DNA from: Parvibaculum sp040882025
GTDB taxonomy: Bacteria > Pseudomonadota > Alphaproteobacteria > Parvibaculales > Parvibaculaceae
Direction: 5' to 3'
DNA length: 64,000 nt
NCBI RefSeq assembly: GCF_040882025.1
Contig: NZ_JBBECC010000169.1
Location: 5,595-69,594, forward strand
Under the pieces are notes generated by a model. That model searched no databases, was not told the DNA's origin, and worked only from the letters and a program-made list of their open reading frames with translations. The first letter of the stretch is position 1. Each line of letters begins with the position of its first letter. Both the position numbers and the translations under genes were made by a program. Below, one piece after another: positions 41,861 to 50,835 of the stretch.

Positions 41861-43795
41861 TTAAGCGTAACCGGAATCGGCACCTATCAATGGTTCGGCG
41901 GATGCCGGCTCCGAACCCGGCGCCGGCGGTATCGGTTCCACGTTGCTTTCTGGAGCCGTTTCGAGCTTCTGGCGGGCGGCTTCAGCCTCGCGCTGACGGT
42001 CCCACATGGTGGCATAGATTCCACCTTTCGCCAGCAGATCGGCGTGGCGGCCGCGTTCCATCACCCTGCCCTGCTCGAGCACCAGAATTTCGTCGGCATC
42101 GATGACGGTCGAGAGACGATGGGCGATAATCAGCGTCGTGCGATTTTCGGAGATTCGTTTCAGCGCCGCCTGAATTTCCTTTTCGGTATGGGTGTCGAGC
42201 GCCGAGGTCGCCTCGTCCAGCAACAGGATCGGCGGGTTCTTCAGGATTGTGCGCGCGATCGCGACACGCTGCTTCTCACCGCCCGACAATTTCAGGCCGC
42301 GCTCACCGACGCGCGTTTCGTAGCCTTTCGGCAAACGCTCGATGAAACCGGATATCTGAGCGAGCCTCGCCGCCGCTTCGACTTCATCGTCGTTCGCATC
42401 GGGCCGGCCGTAGCGGATGTTGTAGCGGATGGTGTCGTTGAAGAGCACTGTGTCCTGCGGGACCATGCCGATCGCGGCGCGCAGGGAAGCCTGCGTCACC
42501 TCCCGGATGTCCTGTCCGTCGATGCGAACACTACCTTCGGCGATGTCGTAGAAACGATAGAGAATGCGCGAGATCGTCGACTTGCCGGCGCCCGAGGGGC
42601 CAACAATGGCGAGCGTACGGCCCGCCGGCACGCGAAAGGACACGTCGTCGAGAATGCGCCGGTCCGGATCGTAGAAAAACCCCACATTCTCGAAAACCAG
42701 TTCGCCGCCCATCACCTGGAGTGGACGTGCGTCCGCAGCGTCGCTTATTTCAGGCGGCACCTGCAGCAGATCGAACATGGTTTCCATATCGATCAGCGCC
42801 TGACGGATTTCGCGATAGACGGTGCCGAGCAGATTAAGCGGCTGGTAGAGCTGAATCAGATAAGCATTGACCATGACAAAAGAACCGACGGTGAGCACGC
42901 CAGCCGCGATACCCTGGGCTGCCATCAGCATCAACGCCGCAAGACCGGTGGTGAAGATCAGCGTCTGGCCGGTGTTGAGCAGTGAGAGCGAGGTCGTCGT
43001 CTTGATCGCGGCGCGCTCATAGCCCGCCATCGATCGGTCGAAGCGCTTCGCCTCGTGGTCCTCGTTGCCGAAATACTTGACCGTTTCGTAGTTGAGCAGG
43101 CTGTCCACGGCCTTGGTGTTGGCCTCGGTGTCGAGGTCGTTCATTTCGCGCCGGAAACGTGTGCGCCACTCGGTCACGGCAAAGGTGAAAATCATGTAGA
43201 CGATGACCGTCACGGCCGTGACGACCGCGTACCAGATGTCGAAAGCATAGGCGAGGATGATGCAGACGAGGACAAGTTCGACGATCGTCGGCACGATGTT
43301 GAACAGCGAGAAGCGCAGCAGGAAGTCGATGCCCTTGGTGCCGCGCTCGATCACTCGCGACAATCCGCCGGTCCGGCGGTCGAGATGAAAACGCAGCGAA
43401 AGAGCATGGAGATGGCGGAAGGTCTCGACAGCGAGTTCACGCACCGCATTTTGTCCGACCTTTGCAAAGACGGCATCGCGGAGTTGGGCCAGCGCCACCA
43501 TCAGAATACGGCCAACGCCATAGGCGACGATCAGTGCCACCGGCACAATGAGGGCCGCAGCGGCGGCGGTTTCGGGCGACAGGCGGTCGACGGCTTCCTT
43601 GTAGAGAAAGGGCACGTAGACCGTGACGGCCTTGGCGCCGATCAGCGCGATCATGGCGATGACGACGCGGGCACGCAGGTCCGAGCGGCCAGCCGGCCAG
43701 AGACGCGGCAGCATCGAGGCAAGCGTCCATCGGTGACCGCGAGGGGTCAATGGCGGTGGTCCGCCTTCTGCGGCGCGGGCGAAATGTCTGGACAT
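41861..43795 (-). CDS. ABC transporter, fused permease/ATPase (Atm1/HMT1 type)
   Basis: A half-transporter of about 644 residues. Six transmembrane helices lie in about 40-330, with the TM2-3 region typical of the ABCB7/Atm1 family (DRRTGGLSRVIERGTKGIDFLLRF, quoted in parts: TGGLSRVIERGTKGI is the Atm1 signature). The ATPase has Walker A GPSGAGKST, signature LSGGEKQR, Walker B ILLLDEATSAL and the switch His in IIAHRLST. Family members export glutathione-linked sulfur or metal-thiolate complexes. The start could be ATG at 43795 or an in-frame ATG 14 codons earlier. The C-terminal 50 residues are acidic and Pro-rich. Confidence 0.92.
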   Translation of the reverse strand: MSRHFARAAEGGPPPLTPRGHRWTLASMLPRLWPAGRSDLRARVVIAMIALIGAKAVTVYVPFLYKEAVDRLSPETAAAAALIVPVALIVAYGVGRILMVALAQLRDAVFAKVGQNAVRELAVETFRHLHALSLRFHLDRRTGGLSRVIERGTKGIDFLLRFSLFNIVPTIVELVLVCIILAYAFDIWYAVVTAVTVIVYMIFTFAVTEWRTRFRREMNDLDTEANTKAVDSLLNYETVKYFGNEDHEAKRFDRSMAGYERAAIKTTTSLSLLNTGQTLIFTTGLAALMLMAAQGIAAGVLTVGSFVMVNAYLIQLYQPLNLLGTVYREIRQALIDMETMFDLLQVPPEISDAADARPLQVMGGELVFENVGFFYDPDRRILDDVSFRVPAGRTLAIVGPSGAGKSTISRILYRFYDIAEGSVRIDGQDIREVTQASLRAAIGMVPQDTVLFNDTIRYNIRYGRPDANDDEVEAAARLAQISGFIERLPKGYETRVGERGLKLSGGEKQRVAIARTILKNPPILLLDEATSALDTHTEKEIQAALKRISENRTTLIIAHRLSTVIDADEILVLEQGRVMERGRHADLLAKGGIYATMWDRQREAEAARQKLETAPESNVEPIPPAPGSEPASAEPLIGADSGYA

Positions 43796-43850
43796 CGTGG
43801 CCGAGGGTCTCCGGTTTCCGGGTGTTCGGCAAGCCATATGCCTGAATGCC

Positions 43851-43881
43851 GATGCCCCGCCCGGAACCCGGACGGGGCATC
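43851..43881. terminator. Strong stem-loop between the LysM gene and the ABC transporter
   Basis: GATGCCCCG and its complement form a stem extended to about 14 bp with one mismatch (a G-U pair in the minus-strand RNA) around a short loop. It lies 46 bp after the LysM stop and before the ABC start, both on the minus strand. No T-run follows, so termination by this hairpin alone is doubtful; it could also protect the LysM mRNA 3' end. Confidence 0.4.
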
Positions 43882-43927
43882 GTTCTCTACCCTAGATAAG
43901 CGTCTATTTCCGAACGGCAACAGACAT

Positions 43928-44896
43928 TTAGCGGTCTTCGGGCGGCGTGGCGAAGACCTGGCCCGGATAAATCAGGTCCGGATCGCGAATCTGGTCCTTG
44001 TTGGCCTCGTAGATGACCGTGTAGCGGAAGCCCGACCCATAGAGGCGGCGGGCAATATTCCAGAGGTTGTTGCCCGGCTGGATGACGACCTTGCCCTCCT
44101 TGAGCGCCGCCAGAACCGCCGAGGGCTCGCCTCGCTCGAAGGGCACTTCGACGCGGCCGACAACGCGGCCCTGGTCGTCGAGCTGGTCGATGCGCAGCGC
44201 ATACTGGCCGGGTGCGATTTCGACGTCCGGACGCAGTTCCCAGCGGCCTGCGGGGTCGGCCGTCGTCTGGCCGACGGGATCGCCGCCGACATAGACGCGG
44301 ACCGTGGCGCCGGCCTCGGCGCGGCCGGAGATGATCAGATTGCCGTTTTCGTCATAGTCCACCGTTTCGAGGATCAGGCTGCCGGCGTCGGAGGGGACGC
44401 CCGGTCCCTGCAGCACAACGCTTGCCTTGCCGGGCTCGCTGCGAACGACAAGGGCCGGCTTGTCCGGCTGGTCGGGGACGACAACGGAGACGACCTGCAG
44501 GGAATCCCTTGTGCTGCCGTCCGGATTGACGGCGGTGAGGTTCAGTTCGATCGTGCCGGGCTTGAGCGGCTCATCGAGGACGGCGACCCATTCGCCGCGG
44601 GCATCGGCCGTCGTTTCGGCGACCACCTCGCCATTGGCCTTGACCTGGACGCGGGCACCGGGAAGGGCTCGGCCGGCGGCGAGCGTCGCGCCGTCGCGTT
44701 CGACGCGGACGATGTCGAAAGTGGGGATGGCCGGGTCGGCGGCTTCGTCGAAAACCTCAATATCTTCAGGTACTTCGCCTTCGACCGCGACCTCGGCGGG
44801 CGCCGGCTCTCCGTCGCCGCGCAGGAAAAACCAGTAGCCTGCGGCAAGCAGCGCAAGAGCCACCACAAAGGCGCCGACAATCGCTCCGAATTTCAT
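43928..44896 (-). CDS. LysM peptidoglycan-binding protein with Ig-like repeats
   Basis: A 322-residue envelope protein. A hydrophobic N-terminal anchor spans about 4-25, then an acidic Glu/Ala/Pro linker, two Ig-like beta domains (about 60-145 and 165-255, each with a GATV/GARV-V-G-D/NGE pattern and TTADARGEW / TTADPAGRW), and a C-terminal LysM motif (VIQPGNNLWNIARRLYG to IYPGQVFATP). The layout matches the alphaproteobacterial LysM proteins that sit in the periplasm bound to peptidoglycan. GCGAGGGAAC precedes the ATG. It is divergent from the LOG gene. Confidence 0.9.
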   Translation of the reverse strand: MKFGAIVGAFVVALALLAAGYWFFLRGDGEPAPAEVAVEGEVPEDIEVFDEAADPAIPTFDIVRVERDGATLAAGRALPGARVQVKANGEVVAETTADARGEWVAVLDEPLKPGTIELNLTAVNPDGSTRDSLQVVSVVVPDQPDKPALVVRSEPGKASVVLQGPGVPSDAGSLILETVDYDENGNLIISGRAEAGATVRVYVGGDPVGQTTADPAGRWELRPDVEIAPGQYALRIDQLDDQGRVVGRVEVPFERGEPSAVLAALKEGKVVIQPGNNLWNIARRLYGSGFRYTVIYEANKDQIRDPDLIYPGQVFATPPEDR

Positions 44897-45038
44897 GTGT
44901 CCGTTCCCTCGCCCGTTGGCGTGCGTGCCGAAATGAGACGAAAATCGCGCCGCGCACAGTCTATCGCGTAACTTGCAAATACGGCACCAATGTGAATGCT
45001 CCCCCTCGATAAACTCAACAACGAAAGAAGCTTAGCCG

Positions 45039-45587
45039 ATGAAACTCGAAAGCCTGTGCGTCTATTGCGGCTCCAGCGTCGGAAGCGAGCCGCAATTCAT
45101 GGCGGCGGCGGAGGGCTTCGGACGGCTGATGGCGGCGGCCGGGGTGCGGCTTGTCTATGGCGGCGGCGGCGTCGGGCTGATGGGTGGGCTGGCCCGGTCG
45201 GTGCTGGCGGGCGGCGGGCAAGTCACGGGAATCATTCCGAAATTCCTGACGGAGGTCGAGGTGCAGCTCGACGATGTCAGCGAACTGATCGTCACCGACA
45301 GCATGCATGAGCGCAAACAGCTGATGTTCGAGCGCGCGCAAGCCTTCGTTGCACTGCCGGGCGGCATCGGAACGCTCGAGGAAACGGTCGAAATGCTGAC
45401 CTGGGCGCAGCTCGGACGGCACAGCTATCCCATTGTTATCGTGAACCTAAATGGCTTCTGGGACCCGCTGATCGAGCTGCTCGACCACATCATCGAGGCG
45501 GGCTTCGCGCGCTCCGATATCCGGCGGATTTACTCGGTGGTCGACCGCATCGAGGACATTCTGCCGCGCATCGAGGCAGCGCTCTAG
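45039..45587 (+). CDS. LOG family nucleotide 5'-monophosphate phosphoribohydrolase
   Basis: A 182-residue Rossmann-fold protein. CVYCGSSVGS at the N-terminus, YGGGGVGLMGGLA, and the signature PGGIGTLEE (PGGxGTxxE) are all intact, and MHERKQLMFERA supplies the conserved Arg/Lys. Family enzymes cleave the N-glycosidic bond of AMP or of cytokinin nucleotides, giving base plus ribose 5-phosphate. It is divergent from the LysM gene and convergent with the FAH-family gene. The bacterial role is usually purine monophosphate recycling; whether cytokinin-like products are made cannot be told. Confidence 0.92.
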   Translation: MKLESLCVYCGSSVGSEPQFMAAAEGFGRLMAAAGVRLVYGGGGVGLMGGLARSVLAGGGQVTGIIPKFLTEVEVQLDDVSELIVTDSMHERKQLMFERAQAFVALPGGIGTLEETVEMLTWAQLGRHSYPIVIVNLNGFWDPLIELLDHIIEAGFARSDIRRIYSVVDRIEDILPRIEAAL

Positions 45588-45603
45588 ACAGCGTTACCCC
45601 CCT

Positions 45604-45799
45604 CTGTCACGAAACTGTCAAAAAAACTGTCACAAACCGGATTTTGAGCGATCCGTGTACGGACGACCAGCGCGCCGGCGGCGGCGAAGGACACGGGTTA
45701 TCCCCGGAAGAAAATTTTTTATTCCCGGTTGAGAGGCGGCCGCTGCGTGGGGCCGGCCGGGAGCGCGCAACGCCGCGCCTCAAAAAAACTTATCCCCGG
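45604..45799. repeat. Repeat-rich convergent spacer: three phased CTGTCA and three TTATyCCCGG boxes
   Basis: CTGTCA occurs at 45604, 45615 and 45627, spaced 11 and 12 bp, about one helical turn apart. TTATCCCCGG occurs at 45698 and 45790 and TTATTCCCGG at 45719, the latter inside an A/T tract (AAAATTTTTTATT). The 284 bp spacer sits between two converging genes, where promoters are not expected. TTATCCCCG is two changes from a DnaA box. I cannot assign a function. Confidence 0.45.
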
Positions 45800-45871
45800 T
45801 TTTCGAGACCGGATGCCCGTCGCAGCGAACCGCCGCACGAGCGCGCAGGCTTTGTTTCCGAACCATTTCGT

Positions 45872-46705
45872 TCAGAACTGGCCGAGCGCCACACGCCGCA
45901 CCGCGTCGGTGTCGGTTGGCTTGTGACCGACATCGTGCGCCGGCGCAGGTACTTCCTGAACGGTGTTCGAGATGCGTCCAATGCCCGTCACTTCCACTTC
46001 GACAACGTCGCCCGGATTCATCGGCCGCGAGTTGGCGGGTGTGCCGGTGAGCACAATGTCGCCCGGAAGGAAAGTGATGTGGCGCGAGAGATCGGCGAAG
46101 ATGTAGTCGATCGGGAAGGTCATGTCGCTGACCGGGCCGTCCTGCACGACCTTTCCGTTGATATAAGTGCGCGCACTTTCCTTGCGGATGTCGACGCCGC
46201 GCACGATGCCGGGTCCGACGGGGCAGAAACCGTCCTGGCCCTTGACGCGCAGCATCGAGCCCGCGTCGGTATCGCGGAAGTCCTGCGCGCCGACATCGTT
46301 GGCGGGGGCGAAGCCGGCGAGACAGTCCCAGACTTCGTCGCGCGTGACATTGCGCATCGGCTTGCCGACGATGGCCGCGATCTCGCCTTCATAGTTGAGG
46401 TACTGGCAATCGGCGGGGCGGTTGAGGAAACCGCGATGGCTGTTGAGCGTCGTCAGCGGCTTCTGGAAATAGGTCGGCGTAACGAGCGGCGGCGCCTTGA
46501 ATTCGGCGCGACGCGAGTCGTAGTTCAGATGGATGCAGATGATCTTGGTCGGATCGCAGGGCGGCAGATAGGCGGCGCTCGCTTCATCGACCAGCCTTCC
46601 GTCGCCAAGCCGCAGCTTGCCGCCCTCTTCCGGCTTCACCCAGACCGGCGTTCCCTGATGCAGAATGCGCCGCCATTCCTCGCGCGGACCTTCCAGAACC
46701 GACAT
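45872..46705 (-). CDS. Fumarylacetoacetate hydrolase (FAH) family protein
   Basis: A 277-residue FAH-fold enzyme. IICIHLNYDSRRAE, the metal-binding NYEGEIAAIVGK, GFAPANDVGAQDF and LTGTPANSRPMNPGDVVEVEV are family motifs. Members hydrolyse, decarboxylate or isomerise 2-oxo acids from meta-cleavage of aromatics (HpaG and related). It is the last gene of the operon with the HpaB-type monooxygenase, aldehyde dehydrogenase and extradiol dioxygenase, so decarboxylation or isomerisation of an oxalocrotonate-like product is likely. GCAGGGAGAAG precedes the ATG, 49 bp after the dioxygenase stop. Confidence 0.88.
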   Translation of the reverse strand: MSVLEGPREEWRRILHQGTPVWVKPEEGGKLRLGDGRLVDEASAAYLPPCDPTKIICIHLNYDSRRAEFKAPPLVTPTYFQKPLTTLNSHRGFLNRPADCQYLNYEGEIAAIVGKPMRNVTRDEVWDCLAGFAPANDVGAQDFRDTDAGSMLRVKGQDGFCPVGPGIVRGVDIRKESARTYINGKVVQDGPVSDMTFPIDYIFADLSRHITFLPGDIVLTGTPANSRPMNPGDVVEVEVTGIGRISNTVQEVPAPAHDVGHKPTDTDAVRRVALGQF

Positions 46706-46754
46706 GCTTCTTCTCCCTGCCTGTTTGATGCGTGGGGTGGCGCCGACCTTCCGG

Positions 46755-47657
46755 TCAGACCTCCATCAGCCCCTTTTTCATGACTTCCTGGTTCTGTTCG
46801 TGGCCGTAGGTGTCGCGCTGGTAATATTCCGACTGGTGCGTCGCCTCGCGCGCGCCCCAGCCCACCTCGCACATCCAGCCGGACGGGTTGAGGAAGTAGA
46901 AGGAGTACATGTGGTCGTTCGCGTGCCGGCCCGGCATCATGGTGATGGGAATGCCCGCCTCGCGGACGATCTCGTAGGTGAGACCGACATCGTCGAAACT
47001 TTCCACCTCAAGCATCATGTGATTGATGCGCTTCTCGCCGGGCGGGCCGAAAGCGACGGTGTGATCGCGCGCGTTGCAGTGCATGAACATCAGGTCAAAC
47101 GGCTTGTCGAGGCCGGGGAAGGGAATCCGGTATTCGATGCCGCCGCGCATGCCCAGCAGCTTGTAAAATTCGTAGGTCCTGTCGAAGCCGACCGTTTCCT
47201 TCTGGATCAGATGGCCGAGCCCGCCCTCGCCGGTCTTGAAGCGGCCATGCATGCGACGGCCCGGATAGAAGGGCTTGTCGGCCTGGACCTGCGGCCCGTG
47301 GAAGATCTCAATGGGGAAGCCGCTCGCGTCCTTGAGTTTCATCACTTCAAGCACGCGCCGGTCGGCCGCTTCTTCATATGTGCCGATCCGCACGTCGATA
47401 CCGGCGTTGACGAGCTTCCTGTGCATCTCGCGGAACTCCTCGACGCCCGCGACTCGGAAGCCGAGATAGTTCAGATCGTCCGTACCATCCTGTTCGAGAA
47501 TGAAGCGGTGATGCCAGTTGTCCATCCTGAGATAGCAGCGGCGGGACTCGCCTTCGTCTGCCACCTCGAGACCCAGAATATTGGCTGCGTAATCCTTCCA
47601 GGCGTCGAGACTCTTGACGCCGAGCCCCATATAGCCGAGTTCCGTAACCTGAACCAT
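46755..47657 (-). CDS. Extradiol ring-cleavage dioxygenase (type I, VOC fold), operon A
   Basis: A 300-residue two-domain vicinal-oxygen-chelate dioxygenase like 2,3-dihydroxybiphenyl 1,2-dioxygenase. Iron ligands are in the C-terminal domain: His149 (GLGHLIQ), His213 (INHMMLE) and Glu264 (WMCEVGWG). Catalytic His (HCNARDHTV) and Tyr (HMYSFY) are also present. It opens a catechol ring next to the hydroxyls. It lies 11 bp after the aldehyde dehydrogenase. The N-terminal domain has lost metal binding, as usual. Substrate class cannot be assigned from sequence alone. Confidence 0.93.
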   Translation of the reverse strand: MVQVTELGYMGLGVKSLDAWKDYAANILGLEVADEGESRRCYLRMDNWHHRFILEQDGTDDLNYLGFRVAGVEEFREMHRKLVNAGIDVRIGTYEEAADRRVLEVMKLKDASGFPIEIFHGPQVQADKPFYPGRRMHGRFKTGEGGLGHLIQKETVGFDRTYEFYKLLGMRGGIEYRIPFPGLDKPFDLMFMHCNARDHTVAFGPPGEKRINHMMLEVESFDDVGLTYEIVREAGIPITMMPGRHANDHMYSFYFLNPSGWMCEVGWGAREATHQSEYYQRDTYGHEQNQEVMKKGLMEV

Positions 47658-47668
47658 GATTGCCTCCC

Positions 47669-49129
47669 TCAGGCGAACGATCCCTTGCGGACCGATATGT
47701 TTTTTATGTCGGTATAGAAATCGAAGCTCCAGACGCCGCCCTCGCGGCCGATGCCTGAATCCTTCGATCCGCCGAAAGGCGCCGCGAGATCGCGGATGAA
47801 GAAGCAGTTGACCCAGAAGGTTCCGGCCGTGACTCGCGCGGCGATGTCCATCGCCCGTTTTTCATTGCGGCTGAAAAGCGTCCCCGCAAGGCCGTAGCGC
47901 GTGTTGTTGGCAAGCTCGACCACCTCGTCATCGGAGGCGAAGTTCTGCCAGGTGAGCACCGGACCGAAAACTTCGCGCTGTGCGATCTCGAGTTCGGGGC
48001 TGACATGGGCGAAAAGCGTCGGCTCGAAATAAAGCTCCCCGAAATTGGACCGCCCCCCTCCCCAGAGCAGCACCGCGCCGTCCGCTTTCGCACGTTCGAC
48101 GAAGCCGGCGACGCGCTCGAAATGCTCCTTGTGGATCAGGGGCCCGACGCGCGTATCCTTGTCGCGCGGATCGCCGACCGTCATATGGGCAGCGGCGTCA
48201 CGCACCTTTTCGAGGAACTGTTCCTCGATCTTTTTCTCCACCATGACGCGCGTACCGGCAAGGCAGACCTGACCCGCATTCATGTATTGCGCGGCGACTG
48301 TCTGCGCGGCGGCGTCGAGATCGGCGTCGGCACAGACGATGAAGGGCGACTTGCCGCCCAGTTCCGCACTCATCGGCGTGATCGAAAGCGCGGCGGCCTG
48401 ACCGATGATCTTCGCGGTGTCGGTCGAGCCGGTGAAGCTGATGCGGTCGATATCCGGGTGGTTCACCAGCGCGTCGCCCGCGACCTCGCCGATCCCCTGC
48501 ACGACGTTAAGGACGCCGGCGGGCACGCCCGCCTCATGCGCGATATCGGCCATGAGCGAGCAGGTGAGCGGCGCCCATTCCGGCGGCTTGACGACGATGG
48601 TGTTGCCGGCCGCAAGCGCCGGACCGACCTTCCAGGTGGTCAGCATCAAGGGCGCGTTCCACGGCGTGATGAGGACGGCGACACCGGCCGGATCGTATTT
48701 CACGTGGTTCACGACTTCGGGCGAGTCGATCGTGTGACCATCCAGCGTCATCGCCCAATCGGCAAAGAACTCGATGTTCTGCGCCGCCCGCGGCACGACG
48801 CGATGGACATTGCCCATGAGGAGCGAGCCATTGTCCATGGTCTCGACCGCGGCCAGTTCATTGACGCGCGCCTTGAGCCCCTCCGCAAACTTCTTGAGGA
48901 TGGGCAGGCGGCCCTTTGGCCCGAGCGCCGCCCAGGCCGGAAAGGCTTTCCGTGCCGCGGCCACCGCCGCGTCGGCTTCGGCCTTACCGCCCGCCGAGAC
49001 ATCGGCGAGATGCGAGCCGTCGACGGGGGAGAAGTTCGCAAACTTCTCCTTCGAGGCGACCCGCTTGCCGCCAATCCAGTGATCGGTGAAAATGTCGACG
49101 CCCGCGACTTTTACGCTGTTGCCGCTCAT
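47669..49129 (-). CDS. Aldehyde dehydrogenase, muconate-semialdehyde type
   Basis: A 486-residue NAD(P)-dependent aldehyde dehydrogenase. The oxyanion Asn lies in TPWNAPLML, the general base in MSAELGGKSP, and the nucleophile Cys in NAGQVCLAGTR; FGPVLTW and WVNCFFIRDLAAPFGGSKDSGIGREGG end the fold. The last stretch is typical of 2-hydroxymuconate and 5-carboxymethyl-2-hydroxymuconate semialdehyde dehydrogenases. ATG at 49129 overlaps the monooxygenase stop as TGATG. With the extradiol dioxygenase and FAH enzyme it gives the oxidative (4-oxalocrotonate) branch of a meta pathway. Confidence 0.92.
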   Translation of the reverse strand: MSGNSVKVAGVDIFTDHWIGGKRVASKEKFANFSPVDGSHLADVSAGGKAEADAAVAAARKAFPAWAALGPKGRLPILKKFAEGLKARVNELAAVETMDNGSLLMGNVHRVVPRAAQNIEFFADWAMTLDGHTIDSPEVVNHVKYDPAGVAVLITPWNAPLMLTTWKVGPALAAGNTIVVKPPEWAPLTCSLMADIAHEAGVPAGVLNVVQGIGEVAGDALVNHPDIDRISFTGSTDTAKIIGQAAALSITPMSAELGGKSPFIVCADADLDAAAQTVAAQYMNAGQVCLAGTRVMVEKKIEEQFLEKVRDAAAHMTVGDPRDKDTRVGPLIHKEHFERVAGFVERAKADGAVLLWGGGRSNFGELYFEPTLFAHVSPELEIAQREVFGPVLTWQNFASDDEVVELANNTRYGLAGTLFSRNEKRAMDIAARVTAGTFWVNCFFIRDLAAPFGGSKDSGIGREGGVWSFDFYTDIKNISVRKGSFA

Positions 49130-50604
49130 CACACGGCCTCCGCAAGTTTCCGGTCCGCACCGGCAACGGCTTCTTCGTTGACGAAACGGTCGACCAGCTT
49201 GTCGGCGCGGGCCCGGTCGGCGATCATGTGGGCGAGTTGCTGGTTGCGCGCGCCGGAGGCGAGGTAGAAGCGCTCATATTGCTCACCCCGGCTTGCGAGC
49301 GCGCTGCCTGTGAAGTCCCAGGCGAGGCGGAAGAGACGCGAGCGCGTTTCAGCGTCGATCCCGTTCGCGCCATGCATGTAGCGATCGATCAGCGGGCGCA
49401 GTTCAGGGCTCGCGAGCTGCGCCGCACTCGGCGCCGCCAGCAGGTTGTGCGAGCCGAGCAGACGGATGATCTCGTTCACGCGCGGGAACCAGGTCGGCAG
49501 TGTCGCCTTCAGCGCCGTCAGCGGTGTGCCGTTCGGGAACCAGACGCCGTTGCCGAATTCATAGGCGCTCTCCTCGGCGGCCTGAATGCAGGCACGCGCA
49601 AATTCCGCATAGCTCCAGATTTCGCCGAGCATCTGCACGGCGGGGCCCTGAAGCCCCCCCACCGACTCGGTCATGCGCGTCGCCAGACCCCATGCGAACT
49701 CAAGCTTGGTCTGGGCGCGGATCATCGTCTGCTGCATGACGTTCGGAAACCAGCCCGTCGCCATCACCTGATTGTAGACCGCGACATTGCAGTTGATGTG
49801 TATGCGGTCGCGCGGCACCTCCACATCGTCGAAGATCACAAAAGCGTCCTGCTCGTCGAAGCGGGAAGACAAAGGGTGGTCATGCCGGTTCGACGATCCC
49901 GCGCAGCTGTCGCGGCAAAGAAACTTGAGCCCCGGCGTATCCATCGGAATGCAAAACGAAAGTGCGTAATCGTGCGCGTCGGGCAGGATGGGCTGTCCCG
50001 GATAGACGGCAATCTCATCGGCAAAGGGCGCGAGCGTGGCCAGGACGCGGGCGCCACGCACGACGATGCCATGTTCCGTTTCGCCAACCTTGTGAAGCGG
50101 CACTTCGTTGGGCGGCCCGACAAAGTCGCCGGTCGCCTTGTCGATGGTCGGATGAACCAACGTATGCGTCAGCGAGATGTCGTTGCGCCGCAGGAACTTC
50201 TGGTAATTGACGAGGTTTTCGGCGCCTTCCTCATTGCCGTTCGCGCCCCATTCGTCGGAGCGGCCCGCAAAACCCGCATAGGTGACGTTCATGTAGTCCG
50301 GTGAACGGCCCATGATGCCAACCGTGTATTCAGCGATCCGCGCGAGCCCTTTGTGACGGCGGAAGATGTCGTCCTTCGAGCGGGGGATCATGTGGCTGAC
50401 ATTGATCTGCTCGCCGGTTTCCGGATCCGGGATCAGGCAGTCATCCGCATAACGGTGCTGAAGGTCAAAGACGCCGGCAAGGCCGTGCGCGGCACCCGTG
50501 AAAGCCGGATGATCGACGACATCCGCAACCTTGTCGGAGCCGACCCAGATATCGCGCTTGCCTCGCAGTCCCTTGAGGAATTCTTTTCCCGTGCGCGCAG
50601 CCAT
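49129..50604 (-). CDS. HpaB-family FADH2-dependent aromatic monooxygenase, oxygenase component
   Basis: A 491-residue acyl-CoA-dehydrogenase-fold monooxygenase of the 4-hydroxyphenylacetate 3-hydroxylase (HpaB) family. GLARIAEYTVGIMGRSPDYMN at about 83-103 is the substrate-side signature, and LRRNDISLTHTLVHPTID and DVEVPRDRIHINCNVAVYN are conserved FAD/phenol region motifs. It hydroxylates a phenol next to its OH, giving the catechol for the downstream extradiol dioxygenase. A flavin reductase is required and is not in the window. AAGGGGAGGAAGC precedes the ATG. It opens operon A and is divergent from a TetR gene. Confidence 0.92.
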   Translation of the reverse strand: MAARTGKEFLKGLRGKRDIWVGSDKVADVVDHPAFTGAAHGLAGVFDLQHRYADDCLIPDPETGEQINVSHMIPRSKDDIFRRHKGLARIAEYTVGIMGRSPDYMNVTYAGFAGRSDEWGANGNEEGAENLVNYQKFLRRNDISLTHTLVHPTIDKATGDFVGPPNEVPLHKVGETEHGIVVRGARVLATLAPFADEIAVYPGQPILPDAHDYALSFCIPMDTPGLKFLCRDSCAGSSNRHDHPLSSRFDEQDAFVIFDDVEVPRDRIHINCNVAVYNQVMATGWFPNVMQQTMIRAQTKLEFAWGLATRMTESVGGLQGPAVQMLGEIWSYAEFARACIQAAEESAYEFGNGVWFPNGTPLTALKATLPTWFPRVNEIIRLLGSHNLLAAPSAAQLASPELRPLIDRYMHGANGIDAETRSRLFRLAWDFTGSALASRGEQYERFYLASGARNQQLAHMIADRARADKLVDRFVNEEAVAGADRKLAEAV

Positions 50605-50710
50605 GCTGCTTCCTCCCCTTGTTTTTCGAACCGGCGGCGAGACCGTCCCCGGCGATCATCCGTTGCCGCCGCCGGCGACGGACAGGCCAAAATGTGACTC
50701 TTTTCATTTA

Positions 50711-50722
50711 TGACTATACTCA
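50711..50722. promoter_or_regulatory. AT-rich promoter patch with partial palindrome TGACTATACTCA
   Basis: The 231 bp spacer between the monooxygenase and the TetR gene contains one strongly AT-rich stretch (50690-50732) in otherwise GC-rich DNA. At its centre TGACTATACTCA is a 12 bp palindrome with one mismatched pair. This is the expected position for the divergent promoters and the TetR operator of operon A. Confidence 0.4.
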
Positions 50723-50835
50723 GTTTATTGATCGACCTTCCGGAGTCAAGCGCGGTGGCGGGGACGGAACGAAATCCCCGTCAGTGGCGGCGGCGTTCGC
50801 GGCCGAAGCGGATTGACAATGGCGGTCCAACAGAC

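Noticed and set aside
45690..45800. The TTATCCCCGG boxes as a true chromosomal origin
   Set aside because: The boxes differ from the DnaA consensus at two positions, and none of the genes usual near alphaproteobacterial origins is present. It is listed as unexplained instead.
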